From DASQEH01 sp963765725 (GTDB lineage Bacteria; Actinomycetota; Actinomycetes; Propionibacteriales; Nocardioidaceae): 64,000 nt of DNA. This document shows, one piece after another, positions 53,709 through 62,762 of the stretch. The stretch is taken from NCBI GenBank assembly GCA_963765725.1, contig CAVXXI010000001.1:620001-684000 (forward strand), written 5' to 3'. The notes under the pieces are model-generated. The model ran no database searches and was not told the DNA's origin. It was given only the letters and a program-made list of their open reading frames with translations. The first letter of the stretch is position 1; every line of letters begins with the position of its first letter. The translations under genes were made by a program, and so were the position numbers.

Positions 53709-54197
53709 ATGGCTTATCAGCCGCGCCACCGCGCCCAGAAGCGGTCCCTGCGTAAGGTCGCCGTCGTCGCCGCCGCCACGGTGGCGGTAGCGGCCCCGAT
53801 GTCGTCACCGGTATCCAGCGCCAACGCCGCCACCGACCGGACCTGGAACCGGCTCGCCGAGTGCGAGTCCGGAGGCAACTGGCACATCAACACCGGGAAC
53901 GGCTACTACGGCGGTGTGCAGTTCAGCGGGAGCACATGGCTCGCCTACGGTGGCGGCCGCTACGCCCACCGGGCGGACCTGGCGACCCGTGACCAGCAGA
54001 TCACGATCGCCGAGAAGGTGCTCAAGGACGTCGGTTGGCACGCGTGGCCCGCCTGCTCCGCCAAGCTCGGTCTCACCGCCGCCGATGCCCACGCCAGCAA
54101 CCGGAAGCTGCACGCCGAGTTCCGGCACACGTGGCACTACAACGCCGGTCAGCGCCACGCCCACACGGCACCGGTGAAGGCCATTCCGCTTCCCTGA
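53709..54197 (+). CDS. Secreted transglycosylase / resuscitation-promoting-factor-like protein
   Basis: The 162-residue protein has a twin-basic signal region (KRSLRKVAVVAAATVAVAAP, then SSANAA) and an Rpf catalytic domain: WNRLAECESGGNWHINTGNG with the catalytic Glu, GGVQFSGSTWLAYGG, AEKVLKDVGWHAWPACS. Rpf-type enzymes cleave peptidoglycan glycan strands during growth and resuscitation. The C-terminal 35 residues are His-rich and have no LysM or G5 domain. The c-di-AMP riboswitch upstream ties expression to cell-wall and osmotic signalling. Confidence 0.92.
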   Translation: MAYQPRHRAQKRSLRKVAVVAAATVAVAAPMSSPVSSANAATDRTWNRLAECESGGNWHINTGNGYYGGVQFSGSTWLAYGGGRYAHRADLATRDQQITIAEKVLKDVGWHAWPACSAKLGLTAADAHASNRKLHAEFRHTWHYNAGQRHAHTAPVKAIPLP

Positions 54198-54217
54198 CCG
54201 GAGCAGCCTGATCCCAG

Positions 54218-54230
54218 CCGCCTACGGCGG
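54218..54230. terminator. Short hairpin between convergent Rpf-like and RNase D genes
   Basis: CCGCC (54218-54222) and GGCGG (54226-54230) flank TAC in the 38-nt gap between the two stop codons. It is short and lacks a U-tract. Confidence 0.4.
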
Positions 54231-54235
54231 GGGCC

Positions 54236-55552
54236 TCAGGGCCGCCCGACTGAGAGCAGTGCCGCAGCGAGCGGCGCTGCGCTCAGCTCGACCTGCCATC
54301 GCCGCGCGCCCGCAGCCCCGAGCTCCTCGGCCACCCGTTCGGCGGTCACGGGCGTCGGCGGCGACCATGCGATGCGTCGTACGGCTGCGGGGGGTACGAG
54401 GTTCTCCGGGGGCAGGTCATGCTCCGCGGCGAGCCCCTTGACCGCCTCACGACAGGCGCTCAACCGGGCGGCGGCCTCCGGGTACTTGTCGCGCCACACT
54501 CGCGGCGGCGGCGGCTCGTCGTGCGGCACCGACACCGGCGGGAGCGCCGTCTCGGGAAGCCGGCGCGCCTCCTCGATCGCCGCATAGAACTGGCGGAGGT
54601 AACGCTGCGCGCCGCGATTGGCGAAACCCGGAAGCCGGGCCAGCGCGCCCCTCGACTGCGGCGACGCCTGCGCCGCCTCGATGAGCGCGGCGTCGCCGAC
54701 GATCCGGTTGGTGGTGACGTCGCGGCTGCGGGCCAGGCTGTCACGTACCTCCCACATCGCCCGCACCACGGCGAGCGCCCGCCGCCCGCGAAGCCGGTGG
54801 ATCCCTGACGTGCGACGCCACGGATCCGTCCGCGGCGCAGCGGCCGGGCGGGTCGCCCAGGCCTCGAATTCCTCGGCCGCCCACTGCGCCTTCCCCGCGG
54901 CCTCCAGCTGGTCGGCGAGGACGTCGCGCAGCTCGATCAGCACCTCGACGTCGAGAGCGGCGTACTGCAGCCACGACTCCGGCAGCGGCCGCTTCGACCA
55001 GTCCACCGCCGAGTGCTCCTTGCGCATCCGGTAGCCCAGCAGCTCCTCGACGAGCACTGCGAGCCCGACTCTCGGATAGTTCAGCAGGCGTCCTGCGAGC
55101 TCGGTATCGAACAGGCGGGCCGGCCGCAGGCCCAGCTCGGCAAGGCAGGGGAGGTCCTGGCTGGCGGCGTGGATGATCCACTCGGTTCCGGCCAGAGCCT
55201 CTGCGAGGGGTGCCAGCACCAGGTTCGGCACCGGGCCGAACGGCACGGGGTCGACCAGCGCCGAGCTCGCCCCCTCCCGACGCAGCTGCACCAGGTAGGC
55301 GCGCTGGGAGAACCGGTAGCCGGAGGCGCGCTCGGCATCGATGGCGACCGGGCCCCGGCCCGCCGCGAAGGCGGCGATCATCTCGTCGAGGGCCTGAGGA
55401 TCCTCCACCACGGGGGGCAGTCCGCCGCCGACCGTCAGCAGCGGCAGCTCGGGCTCGTCGTCCGGGACGGCGTCGACCGGAGGATCGAGGGGTCCGTCGA
55501 GCAGCTGAGGGGGAGGCGAGTCGGGTACCGGCGGGTCCGGCGACTCCGTCAT
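54236..55552 (-). CDS. rnd: Ribonuclease D (DEDD exonuclease with HRDC domain)
   Basis: The 438-residue 3'-5' exoribonuclease shows ExoI PVAIDAERASGYRFSQ (Asp/Glu metal ligands), ExoII HAASQDLPCLAELGL, ExoIII LQYAALDVEVLIEL, then HRDC helices (LAVVRAMWEVRDSLARSRDV). The N-terminal 40 residues are Pro/Asp-rich and variable. ATG at 55552 is used because it overlaps the stop of DUF3000 (ATGA). The frame upstream of it is a shadow. Confidence 0.92.
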   Translation of the reverse strand: MTESPDPPVPDSPPPQLLDGPLDPPVDAVPDDEPELPLLTVGGGLPPVVEDPQALDEMIAAFAAGRGPVAIDAERASGYRFSQRAYLVQLRREGASSALVDPVPFGPVPNLVLAPLAEALAGTEWIIHAASQDLPCLAELGLRPARLFDTELAGRLLNYPRVGLAVLVEELLGYRMRKEHSAVDWSKRPLPESWLQYAALDVEVLIELRDVLADQLEAAGKAQWAAEEFEAWATRPAAAPRTDPWRRTSGIHRLRGRRALAVVRAMWEVRDSLARSRDVTTNRIVGDAALIEAAQASPQSRGALARLPGFANRGAQRYLRQFYAAIEEARRLPETALPPVSVPHDEPPPPRVWRDKYPEAAARLSACREAVKGLAAEHDLPPENLVPPAAVRRIAWSPPTPVTAERVAEELGAAGARRWQVELSAAPLAAALLSVGRP

Positions 55553-56133
55553 CGAGCCCGCGTGCCCCGGCGGCTGGGCATGGCGACGACGCCGGCTGGT
55601 ACAGGCGGCAGTCCGGCCGCGGTGCAGAGCAGGTCGCCCCACGCCTCGACGTGGCCGGTCATCGAGCCGACGGGTGACCATGACGCCCTGATCTCGATCT
55701 CGGCGCTCGCCGGCTCGCCGTCCATGCCCCCGAAGCTCTCGGACGCGACCCGGGTGACGGTGCCGCTGGGCGCCAGGAAGTCGGCGACGTGCGCCTGCAG
55801 TGCCTCGACGAGCCAGCTCCAGCCGACGGCACCGAGCAGTGGGTCGGTGACCATGTCGGGATCGATGTCGGCGCGGGCGTACGCCACGCAGCGGAAGTTC
55901 GCGTGCCATGCGTCGTTGCCTGCAGGGTCGTACAGGAGCACCAGTCGCCCGCTCCCGACGTCTTCTCCTGCCACGGTCACGTCGGCGGTCATGGCGGCGG
56001 AGTACGGCGCGATACGCTGCGGGGCCGGCATCTCCTCGCACGACACCTCGTGGCGGAGCCGAGCGGCCCGGAACTGGTCGAGCGCCCGCCGGAACTCCTC
56101 CGGAGGCGCGTCGGCATCCGCACGGGCGACCAT
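55549..56133 (-). CDS. DUF3000 family protein
   Basis: The 194-residue actinobacterial protein of unknown function has FRRALDQFRAARLRHEVSCEEMPAPQRIAPYSAAMTAD at the N-terminus, AYARADIDPDMVTDPLLGAVGWSWLVEAL and SWSPVGSMTGHVEAWGDLL, all typical of DUF3000. There is no signal peptide. It is cotranscribed with rnd (stop/start overlap) and divergent from hemE. Confidence 0.88.
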   Translation of the reverse strand: MVARADADAPPEEFRRALDQFRAARLRHEVSCEEMPAPQRIAPYSAAMTADVTVAGEDVGSGRLVLLYDPAGNDAWHANFRCVAYARADIDPDMVTDPLLGAVGWSWLVEALQAHVADFLAPSGTVTRVASESFGGMDGEPASAEIEIRASWSPVGSMTGHVEAWGDLLCTAAGLPPVPAGVVAMPSRRGTRAR

Positions 56134-56217
56134 CTGCAGAGCCTAGGCGCTGGGGCCGAATCGTGCCCGGGCGACTCGCCGATCCGGACGTCTGCCTCGG
56201 CGTGCGAGGATCGGAGG

Positions 56218-57270
56218 GTGCCCGCCGCCTCTTCTGTCACCGACAGTGTGCTCCTACGCGCCGCGCGTGGGGAGCGGACGGCGCGTACGCCGGTCTGGTT
56301 CATGCGCCAGGCGGGGCGGGCGCTGCCGGAGTACCGGGCGCTGCGCCAGGGCGTGGCGATGCTCGACGCGTGCATGCGGCCCGAGCTGATCACCGAGATC
56401 ACCCTGCAGCCCGTACGCCGGTACGGGGTGGACGCAGCGGTCCTGTTCAGCGACATCGTCTTGCCCCTCAAGGCGCTGGGGGTCGACCTGGACATCGTTG
56501 CCGGTGTGGGGCCGGTCGTGGCCCGGCCGGTGAGCGACCGTGCGGACGTCGACGCCCTGCCACCGTTCGACGCCGAAGCGGTCTCCTTCGTGGCAGAGGC
56601 GGTCCGTGCCCTGGTCGGGGAGCTCGGCACCACGCCCCTGATCGGCTTTGCCGGCGCCCCGTACACGCTCGCTTCCTACCTGGTCGAGGGTGGTCCGTCG
56701 AAGGACCACATCAAGACGAAGGCGCTGATGCACGGTGCGCCCGACGTCTGGGAGGCGCTCATGGGCCGGCTGGCGGTGATCTCGGCAGGCTTCCTGCGGG
56801 TACAGGTCGAGGCCGGCGCCTCTGCGGTACAGCTGTTCGACTCCTGGGCCGGCGGGTTGTCGCCGGCCGACTATCGAGGCTCCGTCCTCGGGCACAGCGC
56901 GGCGGTCTTCGACTCGATCGCCGACCTCGGCGTGCCGCGGATCCACTTCGGCGTGTGTACCGGCGAGATCCTTACCGACATGGCGTCGCCGGACGTCGAG
57001 GTCGTCGGCGTCGACTGGAGGGTGCCGTTGGACCGTGCCGCGCGACGTATCCGGCCCGGCCAGGCGGTACAGGGCAACCTCGATCCGACCCTCGTCTTCG
57101 CACCCTGGGAGGTGCTCCGCAGGGAGGCGATCGACGTGATCGAGCGAGGCCGGGCGGCGCCGGGGCACATCTTCAACCTCGGCCACGGCGTCCTGCCCGG
57201 AACCGACCCTGACGTCCTGACGCGTCTGGTGGAGGTCATTCACTCGTACGAGGTGGACGCCGCGGCGTGA
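56218..57270 (+). CDS. hemE: Uroporphyrinogen decarboxylase
   Basis: The 350-residue enzyme converts uroporphyrinogen III to coproporphyrinogen III. The signature TPVWFMRQAGRALPEYR, LFSDIVLPLKALG with the catalytic Asp, GFAGAPYTLASYLVEG, QLFDSWAG and LGHGVLPGTDP are present. GTG 56218 is chosen from the family length; the longer frame upstream is antisense to DUF3000. GAGGATCGGAGG lies directly before it. Its last 35 nt overlap the convergent DUF4349 gene. Confidence 0.94.
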   Translation: MPAASSVTDSVLLRAARGERTARTPVWFMRQAGRALPEYRALRQGVAMLDACMRPELITEITLQPVRRYGVDAAVLFSDIVLPLKALGVDLDIVAGVGPVVARPVSDRADVDALPPFDAEAVSFVAEAVRALVGELGTTPLIGFAGAPYTLASYLVEGGPSKDHIKTKALMHGAPDVWEALMGRLAVISAGFLRVQVEAGASAVQLFDSWAGGLSPADYRGSVLGHSAAVFDSIADLGVPRIHFGVCTGEILTDMASPDVEVVGVDWRVPLDRAARRIRPGQAVQGNLDPTLVFAPWEVLRREAIDVIERGRAAPGHIFNLGHGVLPGTDPDVLTRLVEVIHSYEVDAAA

Positions 57271-58225
57271 AGCGTCGCACGGCGACCCAGCCGGCGAGGG
57301 CAGCGAGCAGCGCCAGACTGCCGAGCGGCAGCACCAGCCCGACGACGTGCGCGGACCCGACCACGAACGTGACCAGCCCGTGCCAGCCCTGGCGGATCCC
57401 GGACAGGAAGCCACCTGCCCGGTCGTGGTGGACGGGCGACGTCGAAGCAGACGACGCGATGTCGACCGAGATCGTCGACATCGTGGTCTGGGAACGCAGG
57501 TCTCGCTGCTCGGACTGCAGCGCCTCGAGGTCGGCCTCGCGCTGGGACAGCTCGTCTTCCAGCGCGATCACGTCGCCGAGCTTCGTGGCGCGGCTGAACA
57601 GCAGCCGCAGCTGTGCGATCGAGTCGTGCGCGCTCTTGACGCGGGAGTCGACGTCCACGACCTGCGCGGTGACGTCGCGGGTGGAGCTGCTGCGTGACAC
57701 CAGATCTCCGTACGACGCGACCTCGTCGTAGGCCGCGCCGAAGTCGCTGACCGGTACCGCGATGTCGACCGAGGAGCGTACCGCCACGCCGTGAGTGTCC
57801 GTCGACGTGGTCTCGCTGGCGATGAACCCGCCGTCACGCGCGATCAGCTGGTCGATCTTCGCGAGCACCGACGAGATGTCGCCCGAGCGCAGGCTCACCG
57901 ACCCGGTGCGGATCAGCGACCTGCCGATCAGGCTCGGATCCACCTGCGACGAGGAGTTGGCCGACACACGCCGGCCAGCCCCGCCGTTCACGTCGCTGGG
58001 CTGAGGTGCCTGGCCGCCACCGGCCTCGCTCTTCGAAGCGGTTCCGACCGCGCCGCGTGCCGAGCCGACGTCCGACCCGCCCGTGTCCGCGCCGGACGAC
58101 GAGCTGGCGCCCGAGTGCACGCCGGAGCAGCCGCCGACCGCCAGCAGCACGGCCACTGCGGTGAGCGGCCAGCCGACCCGCGCTCGACCGTACAGAAGTG
58201 GGGGGGTCCTCGCCGGAGCTCGCAT
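57236..58225 (-). CDS. DUF4349 lipoprotein
   Basis: The 329-residue protein has an N-terminal signal with lipobox-like AVGGC, a Ser/Gly-rich linker, and the DUF4349 body (IRTGSVSLRSGDISSVLAKID, VSDFGAAYDEVASYGDLVS, then a coiled coil in LEDELSQREADLEALQSEQRDLRSQT). A C-terminal membrane segment (VVGLVLPLGSLALLAALAGWV) and basic tail follow. It is anchored in the cell envelope with the coiled coil outside; function unknown. ATG 58225 is chosen by the signal peptide; the upstream frame is antisense to hemG. Confidence 0.85.
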   Translation of the reverse strand: MRAPARTPPLLYGRARVGWPLTAVAVLLAVGGCSGVHSGASSSSGADTGGSDVGSARGAVGTASKSEAGGGQAPQPSDVNGGAGRRVSANSSSQVDPSLIGRSLIRTGSVSLRSGDISSVLAKIDQLIARDGGFIASETTSTDTHGVAVRSSVDIAVPVSDFGAAYDEVASYGDLVSRSSSTRDVTAQVVDVDSRVKSAHDSIAQLRLLFSRATKLGDVIALEDELSQREADLEALQSEQRDLRSQTTMSTISVDIASSASTSPVHHDRAGGFLSGIRQGWHGLVTFVVGSAHVVGLVLPLGSLALLAALAGWVAVRRFTPRRPPRTSE

Positions 58226-58304
58226 GGTGCTGTGACGGAACGCACCGCCGCTCGGTTCCCACGGGGGTGCCGTGCGGTCCGGCCGGTCGTGCGAGGCTGG
58301 CGCA

Positions 58305-59762
58305 ATGGCACAGGCAGCGCGGGTCGCCGTCGTCGGGGCTGGAATGGCCGGCCTGGCGTGTGCGCATGCGCTGCTCGTGTCACGGCCGGGCCTGGACGTC
58401 ACGGTGTACGAGGGCTCACCCGTGCTCGGCGGCAAGCTCGCCCGTGGCGAGGTCGCGGGCCGGCTGGTCGACCTCGGCGCCGAGTCGATGCTGAGCCGTC
58501 GCCCGGAGGCGGTGGCGCTGGCCCGACAGGTCGGCCTAGCCGACATGATCGTGCACCCCGCCGTCTCGGGGGCGGCGATCTGGACACGCCGCTCGCTCAA
58601 GCCGCTCCCGGCGACGGTGATGGGTATCCCGGTCCATGTGGCCTCAGCGGCGGAGTCCGGGCTGCTGAGCCGGGACGGAGCCGCCCGCGCCGAGGCGGAG
58701 ACGCGGCTGCCGTCGCTCGACCTGGCCGACGACGTCGCGGTCGGGGCGCTTGTCGCGCAGCGACTCGGGGACGAGGTCCGCGACCGACTGGTCGAGCCGC
58801 TACTCGGCGGTGTGTACGCAGGACGCTCCGACGAGATCTCCCTGTTCGCGGCCTTGCCGCAGCTCGTCGGGCCGATCCGCGAGCTCGGCGGCTTGCTCGC
58901 AGCCGCGCGAGCGGTCGCGGGCGACGGCACCGATGCCGGTCCGGCGCCCGCGCCGGTGTTCGCCGGGCTCGTCGGCGGAGTGGGCCAGCTGCCCGAGGCC
59001 GTCGCCGCCGACGTGGTCCGACGGGGCGGCTCCGTGGTCCTGGACGCGAGGGTGCGCGAGCTCACGCAGACCCGCGCTTTCGGGTCGAAGGGTGGTGTCG
59101 AAGGCGGCTCGTCGCCTGGTTGGCGGCTCGTGATGGGGTCGGCGGCCGCGCCCGCCATGACCAAGGCCGATGTGGTCGTGCTCGCGACGCCCGCGGCCCC
59201 GGCGGCCCGGCTGCTCCGCGACGTGGCCCCTGGGGCGGCTCGCGAGCTGGCCGCGATCGAGTACGCGTCGGTGGCGATCGTCACGATGGCCTGGCAGTGC
59301 GACCGAATGCCGGCACTCGAGGGGACAGGCTTCCTCGTGCCGCCGGTCGACGGACGGCTGGTCAAGGCGGCGACGTTCTCGTCGCAGAAGTGGGCGTGGA
59401 TGCGCGGTGGCACCGTGTTCGTGCGCTGCTCGGTCGGGAGGTACCGCGACGAGGTGTCCCTCCAGCGATCCGACGGCGAACTGGTCGAGGCGGCCGCCGC
59501 CGAGCTGCGGGAGGCCATCGGGGTACCGGCGACCCCACTCGACGCGCGGGTGACCCGGTGGGGCGGCGGACTGCCTCAGTACGCCGTCGGCCACCTCGAC
59601 CGCATGAGCAGGCTGCGCAGCGCGATCGACCCTGTGCGCGGGATCGACGTCTGCGGCGCGGTCTACGGTGGCGTCGGCATCCCGGCCGTCATCGCCAGCG
59701 GACGTGAGGCGGCCACCCGGGTGCTGGCCGAGCTGGACGCGGCCGCGACAATGGAGGCATGA
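58305..59762 (+). CDS. hemG: Coproporphyrinogen III / protoporphyrinogen oxidase (HemY/CgoX type)
   Basis: The 485-residue FAD enzyme has VAVVGAGMAGLACAHALL (FAD fold), VLGGKLARGEVAGRLVDLGAESML, DRLVEPLLGGVYAG and GLPQYAVGHLDR, ending GIDVCGAVYGGVGIPAVIASG. In actinobacteria these proteins oxidise coproporphyrinogen III to coproporphyrin III in the coproporphyrin-dependent haem pathway. The downstream hemQ confirms that route. The stop overlaps the hemQ ATG. Confidence 0.92.
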   Translation: MAQAARVAVVGAGMAGLACAHALLVSRPGLDVTVYEGSPVLGGKLARGEVAGRLVDLGAESMLSRRPEAVALARQVGLADMIVHPAVSGAAIWTRRSLKPLPATVMGIPVHVASAAESGLLSRDGAARAEAETRLPSLDLADDVAVGALVAQRLGDEVRDRLVEPLLGGVYAGRSDEISLFAALPQLVGPIRELGGLLAAARAVAGDGTDAGPAPAPVFAGLVGGVGQLPEAVAADVVRRGGSVVLDARVRELTQTRAFGSKGGVEGGSSPGWRLVMGSAAAPAMTKADVVVLATPAAPAARLLRDVAPGAARELAAIEYASVAIVTMAWQCDRMPALEGTGFLVPPVDGRLVKAATFSSQKWAWMRGGTVFVRCSVGRYRDEVSLQRSDGELVEAAAAELREAIGVPATPLDARVTRWGGGLPQYAVGHLDRMSRLRSAIDPVRGIDVCGAVYGGVGIPAVIASGREAATRVLAELDAAATMEA

Positions 59763-60487
59763 GCGACGCACCCGAGACAAGCAAACGTCCAGCCCAAGGC
59801 AAGGCTGCGCGGGCGCTGAACGAGCTGATCCGGTACACGATGTGGTCGGTGTTCGAGGTGGCCGAGCCGATGCACGACGACGACGGCCGGGCGGTGCAGG
59901 CCGCCGAGGTGGCGGAGCTGTTCGCCGAGCTGGCCGAGTCCGACGTCACCGTACGCGGCACGTACGACCTCTCCGGGCTACGTGCCGACGCCGACCTGAT
60001 GGTGTGGTGGCACGCTCCCACGGCCGAGCAGCTGCAGTCCGCGTACAGCCGGCTGCGTCGCACCGCCTTCGGGCAGCGGCTCGTTCCGGTGTGGTCACAG
60101 CTGGCGCTGCACCGGCCGGCGGAGTTCAACAAGAGCCATGTCCCTGCGTTCCTTGCCGACGAGGCGCCGCGCGACTTCATCTGCGTGTACCCGTTCGTCC
60201 GGTCGTACGAGTGGTACCTGCTCGAGGACGCCGAGCGCAAGGCGATGCTCGCCGAGCACGGGCACATGGCACGGGCGTTCGCCGACGTGCGGGCGAACAC
60301 CGTGGCGTCGTTCGCGCTGGGCGACTACGAGTGGATCCTGGCCTTCGAGGCCGACGAGCTGCACCGCATCGTCGACCTGATGCGGCACCTGCGGGGCAGC
60401 AAGGCGAGGATGCACGTCCGCGAGGAGGTGCCGTTCTACACCGGTCACCGGCGCACGATAGACGAGCTCGTGACGACGCTGCCGTGA
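59759..60487 (+). CDS. hemQ: Coproheme decarboxylase HemQ/ChdC
   Basis: The 242-residue protein turns iron-coproporphyrin III into haem b by two oxidative decarboxylations. It has IRYTMWSVFEV, GLRADADLMVWWHAPTAEQLQ, YPFVRSYEWYLLEDAERKAML with a Tyr-containing active-site loop, and FALGDYEWILAFEADELHRIVDLM, all typical of actinobacterial ChdC. It overlaps hemG by 4 nt. The ferrochelatase gene is not in the window. Confidence 0.94.
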   Translation: MSDAPETSKRPAQGKAARALNELIRYTMWSVFEVAEPMHDDDGRAVQAAEVAELFAELAESDVTVRGTYDLSGLRADADLMVWWHAPTAEQLQSAYSRLRRTAFGQRLVPVWSQLALHRPAEFNKSHVPAFLADEAPRDFICVYPFVRSYEWYLLEDAERKAMLAEHGHMARAFADVRANTVASFALGDYEWILAFEADELHRIVDLMRHLRGSKARMHVREEVPFYTGHRRTIDELVTTLP

Positions 60488-60493
60488 GACCCA

Positions 60494-60508
60494 CCGCCAA
60501 GCCGGCGG
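60494..60508. terminator. Short hairpin between convergent hemQ and msrB
   Basis: CCGCC (60494-60498) and GGCGG (60504-60508) surround AAGCC in the 22-nt gap between the two stop codons. It is weak, and termination is inferred from position only. Confidence 0.35.
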
Positions 60509-60509
60509 G

Positions 60510-60914
60510 TTACTCCGCGGGCTCGAGCGTCAGGCTGATGCTGTTGATGCAGTACCGCGCGTCGGTCGGGGTGTCGTAGCCCTCACCGAGGAACACGTGG
60601 CCGAGGTGTGAGTTGCAGGTCGCGCAGCGGACCTCGGTACGGGTCATGCCGAGCGTGCGGTCCTCGATGAGGACGACGCTGTCGCTGTCGCCCGGCGACC
60701 AGAACGACGGCCAGCCGCAGTGCGAGTCGAACTTCTCGCTCGAGCGGAACAGCTCCGCCGCGCAGGCGCGGCAGCGGTAGACGCCCTCGGTCTTGGTGTC
60801 GACGTACTCCCCGGACCACGGCCGCTCGGTCCCGGCCTTCCGGAGGACGGCGTACTCCTCCTTGCTGAGCAGGGCCCGCCACTCGTCCTCGGTCTTGGAT
60901 ACCTCTGTCGTCAT
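60510..60914 (-). CDS. msrB: Peptide-methionine (R)-S-oxide reductase MsrB
   Basis: The 134-residue enzyme repairs methionine-R-sulfoxide. The zinc-binding pairs CRAC and CATC, SHCGWPSFW, GHVFLGEG and the catalytic RYCINSISL are all present. It is of normal length. Its promoter region faces the ligD polymerase gene across 143 nt. Confidence 0.95.
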   Translation of the reverse strand: MTTEVSKTEDEWRALLSKEEYAVLRKAGTERPWSGEYVDTKTEGVYRCRACAAELFRSSEKFDSHCGWPSFWSPGDSDSVVLIEDRTLGMTRTEVRCATCNSHLGHVFLGEGYDTPTDARYCINSISLTLEPAE

Positions 60915-61057
60915 AGCCCAGAGCCTACGGCCCCGGTCAAGCCGACCCCCCTCCCGCGAGACGTCACCTGCGGCCCTGTTCTGCCGGCGTGTCGCTCACC
61001 GATCGACGTCTCGGCGGCCGGCCGGGGCTCGGGTACAGCGGTCGATACGCTGTGCGC

Positions 61058-62134
61058 ATGCCGACCCAAGCCACGGAGATCGACGTCGGCGGCACGCCGG
61101 TACGGGTGACGAACCCCGACCGCGTCATCTACCCGGCGACCGACTCCTCACCGGAGGCGACGAAGCTCGACGTCGTGCAGTACTACGCCAGCGTGGGCGA
61201 GGCCATCATGCGTGCGGTACGGAACCGGCCGACGACGCTGGAGCGCTGGCCCAAGGGAGTCCTCCCCGAGGTCAAGCAGACCACGCGGTCCGATCCGCAC
61301 GGCGACGCGTTCTTCCAGAAGCGGATCCCGAAGGGTGCGCCGCCGTACGTCGAGACGGCGCGCATCACGTTCCCGTCCGGACGCGTTGCCGACGAAGTGT
61401 GCCCGACCGAGCCCGCGGTAGTGGCCTGGGCGGCGCAGATCGGGACCATCACCTTCCATCCGTGGCCCGTACGCAGCGACGACGTGGAGCATCCCGACGA
61501 GCTCCGGATCGACCTGGATCCGCAGCCCGGTACGGACTTCGCGGACGCCGTACGCGTCGCCGGTGGGGCTCGTCGGCTTCTCGAGGATCTCGGCTACCGC
61601 GGCTTCCCCAAGACGTCCGGCAACCGCGGAGTGCACATCTACCTGCGCATCGAGCCCCGCTGGAGCTTCACCGACGTACGCCATGCGGCCATCGCCTTCG
61701 GACGCGAGCTCGAGCGACGGATGCCGGGTGAGGTGACGACCAGCTGGTGGAAGGAGGAGCGGGGGCGGGCGATCTTCGTCGACTACAACCAGAACGCCCG
61801 CGACCGGACCATCGCCAGCGCGTACAGCCTGCGGCCCCTCCCCGGTGCGCCGGTTTCCACGCCGGTCAGCTGGGACGAGCTCGATGGCGTCGACCCTCGC
61901 AACTTCACGTTGCATACCGTTCCGAGGCGGTATGCCGAGATCGGCGATCCGCATGCCGCGATCGACGACGTCCACCACTCGCTGGAGCCGCTGTTGGAGC
62001 TGTACGACAAGGACGTCAGCGCGGGGCGGGGCGACATGCCCTACCCGCCGGACTACCCCAAGATGCCGGGCGAGCCGCCACGGGTCCAGCCGAGCAAGAA
62101 GAACCCCCTGAACTGGGAGAGGGCCTCTGACTGA
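61058..62134 (+). CDS. ligD: LigD polymerase-domain protein (archaeo-eukaryotic primase-like NHEJ polymerase)
   Basis: The 358-residue protein matches the polymerase module of LigD: VTNPDRVIYP at the N-terminus, FFQKRIPKGAPPYVET, HPDELRIDLDPQPG with the catalytic Asp pair, KTSGNRGVHIYLRI and AIFVDYNQNARDRTIASAYSLRP. It fills gaps with nucleotides at broken DNA ends. It is separate from the ligase module at 19928-20932. ATG 61058 is chosen by family alignment. No Ku gene adjoins it. Confidence 0.92.
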   Translation: MPTQATEIDVGGTPVRVTNPDRVIYPATDSSPEATKLDVVQYYASVGEAIMRAVRNRPTTLERWPKGVLPEVKQTTRSDPHGDAFFQKRIPKGAPPYVETARITFPSGRVADEVCPTEPAVVAWAAQIGTITFHPWPVRSDDVEHPDELRIDLDPQPGTDFADAVRVAGGARRLLEDLGYRGFPKTSGNRGVHIYLRIEPRWSFTDVRHAAIAFGRELERRMPGEVTTSWWKEERGRAIFVDYNQNARDRTIASAYSLRPLPGAPVSTPVSWDELDGVDPRNFTLHTVPRRYAEIGDPHAAIDDVHHSLEPLLELYDKDVSAGRGDMPYPPDYPKMPGEPPRVQPSKKNPLNWERASD

Positions 62135-62762
62135 GTTGTGAGTGCCGGTAGGCATGAAGCTCACCACTCCGAGGCCTAAGTGTTTGCAACGTGACTGGGT
62201 GACCTGGACATGCCTTTGCCCATCATCCGCGGAGCGCCACAGAGCGCACCGTCGCGATTACGGAGAGGCGGTCCAACTTTTCGTGCTGGCCGCAGGCGAA
62301 CGCCGACCCGCCAATGTGGAGGAGCTGCCCTGACGAGTATGCGGCCCGCTGACACCGATGGGCCACGCGAACCTATGATGGCCAGCGAGAGCAGAGCGGG
62401 CATTTGACGACCCCCGGCTCGGCTTCCGGCGCACTTTGGCGCACCCAACTTCCTCATGCATTGCCGCCAAGATTGGCACGCTAAACGGCTCGCCGGCTGA
62501 GGTCGGCCGTCTGCCCGAGCAATATCGTGGACAGCCGCGAACGGTCGCCCTAAAGCTGTCGAGGACCGCCTGAAACGTGACTACCGAGTGGAAAGGCAGT
62601 CGGCCATGCGCTTCGCCAATGGCCCCTGACGAACATGGCCCCCCGGTGCCATTGACAATGTATTGCGGCGGCGAGAGTGTGTCTCCAGCCGAGTACCTTG
62701 TCAGGGCTGCGTGTCTCGTCGGCGGACAGCCCGGGAGCCGGCACAAGTGACGGAGGAACGCC
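62135..62762. other. Gene-free interval of 628 nt with lower apparent GC
   Basis: No frame here has a credible ribosome-binding site or family similarity. The stretch looks less GC-rich than the rest of the window. TTGACA at 62652-62657 is a possible -35 box for the next gene, but no good -10 follows at the right spacing. I see no repeat unit, tRNA or insertion-sequence end. Confidence 0.5.

Noticed and set aside
55908..57212. Alternative 434-residue frame over hemE
   Set aside because: Arg/Gly/Pro-rich shadow; the hemE frame has every conserved motif.
57791..59707. 638-residue plus-strand frame over the DUF4349 and hemG genes
   Set aside because: Low-complexity Arg/Gly/Ala composition and complete overlap with recognised genes in other frames.
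62135..62762. Integration site or insertion-sequence remnant
   Set aside because: No tRNA, integrase, transposase fragment or terminal inverted repeat was seen; only composition differs.
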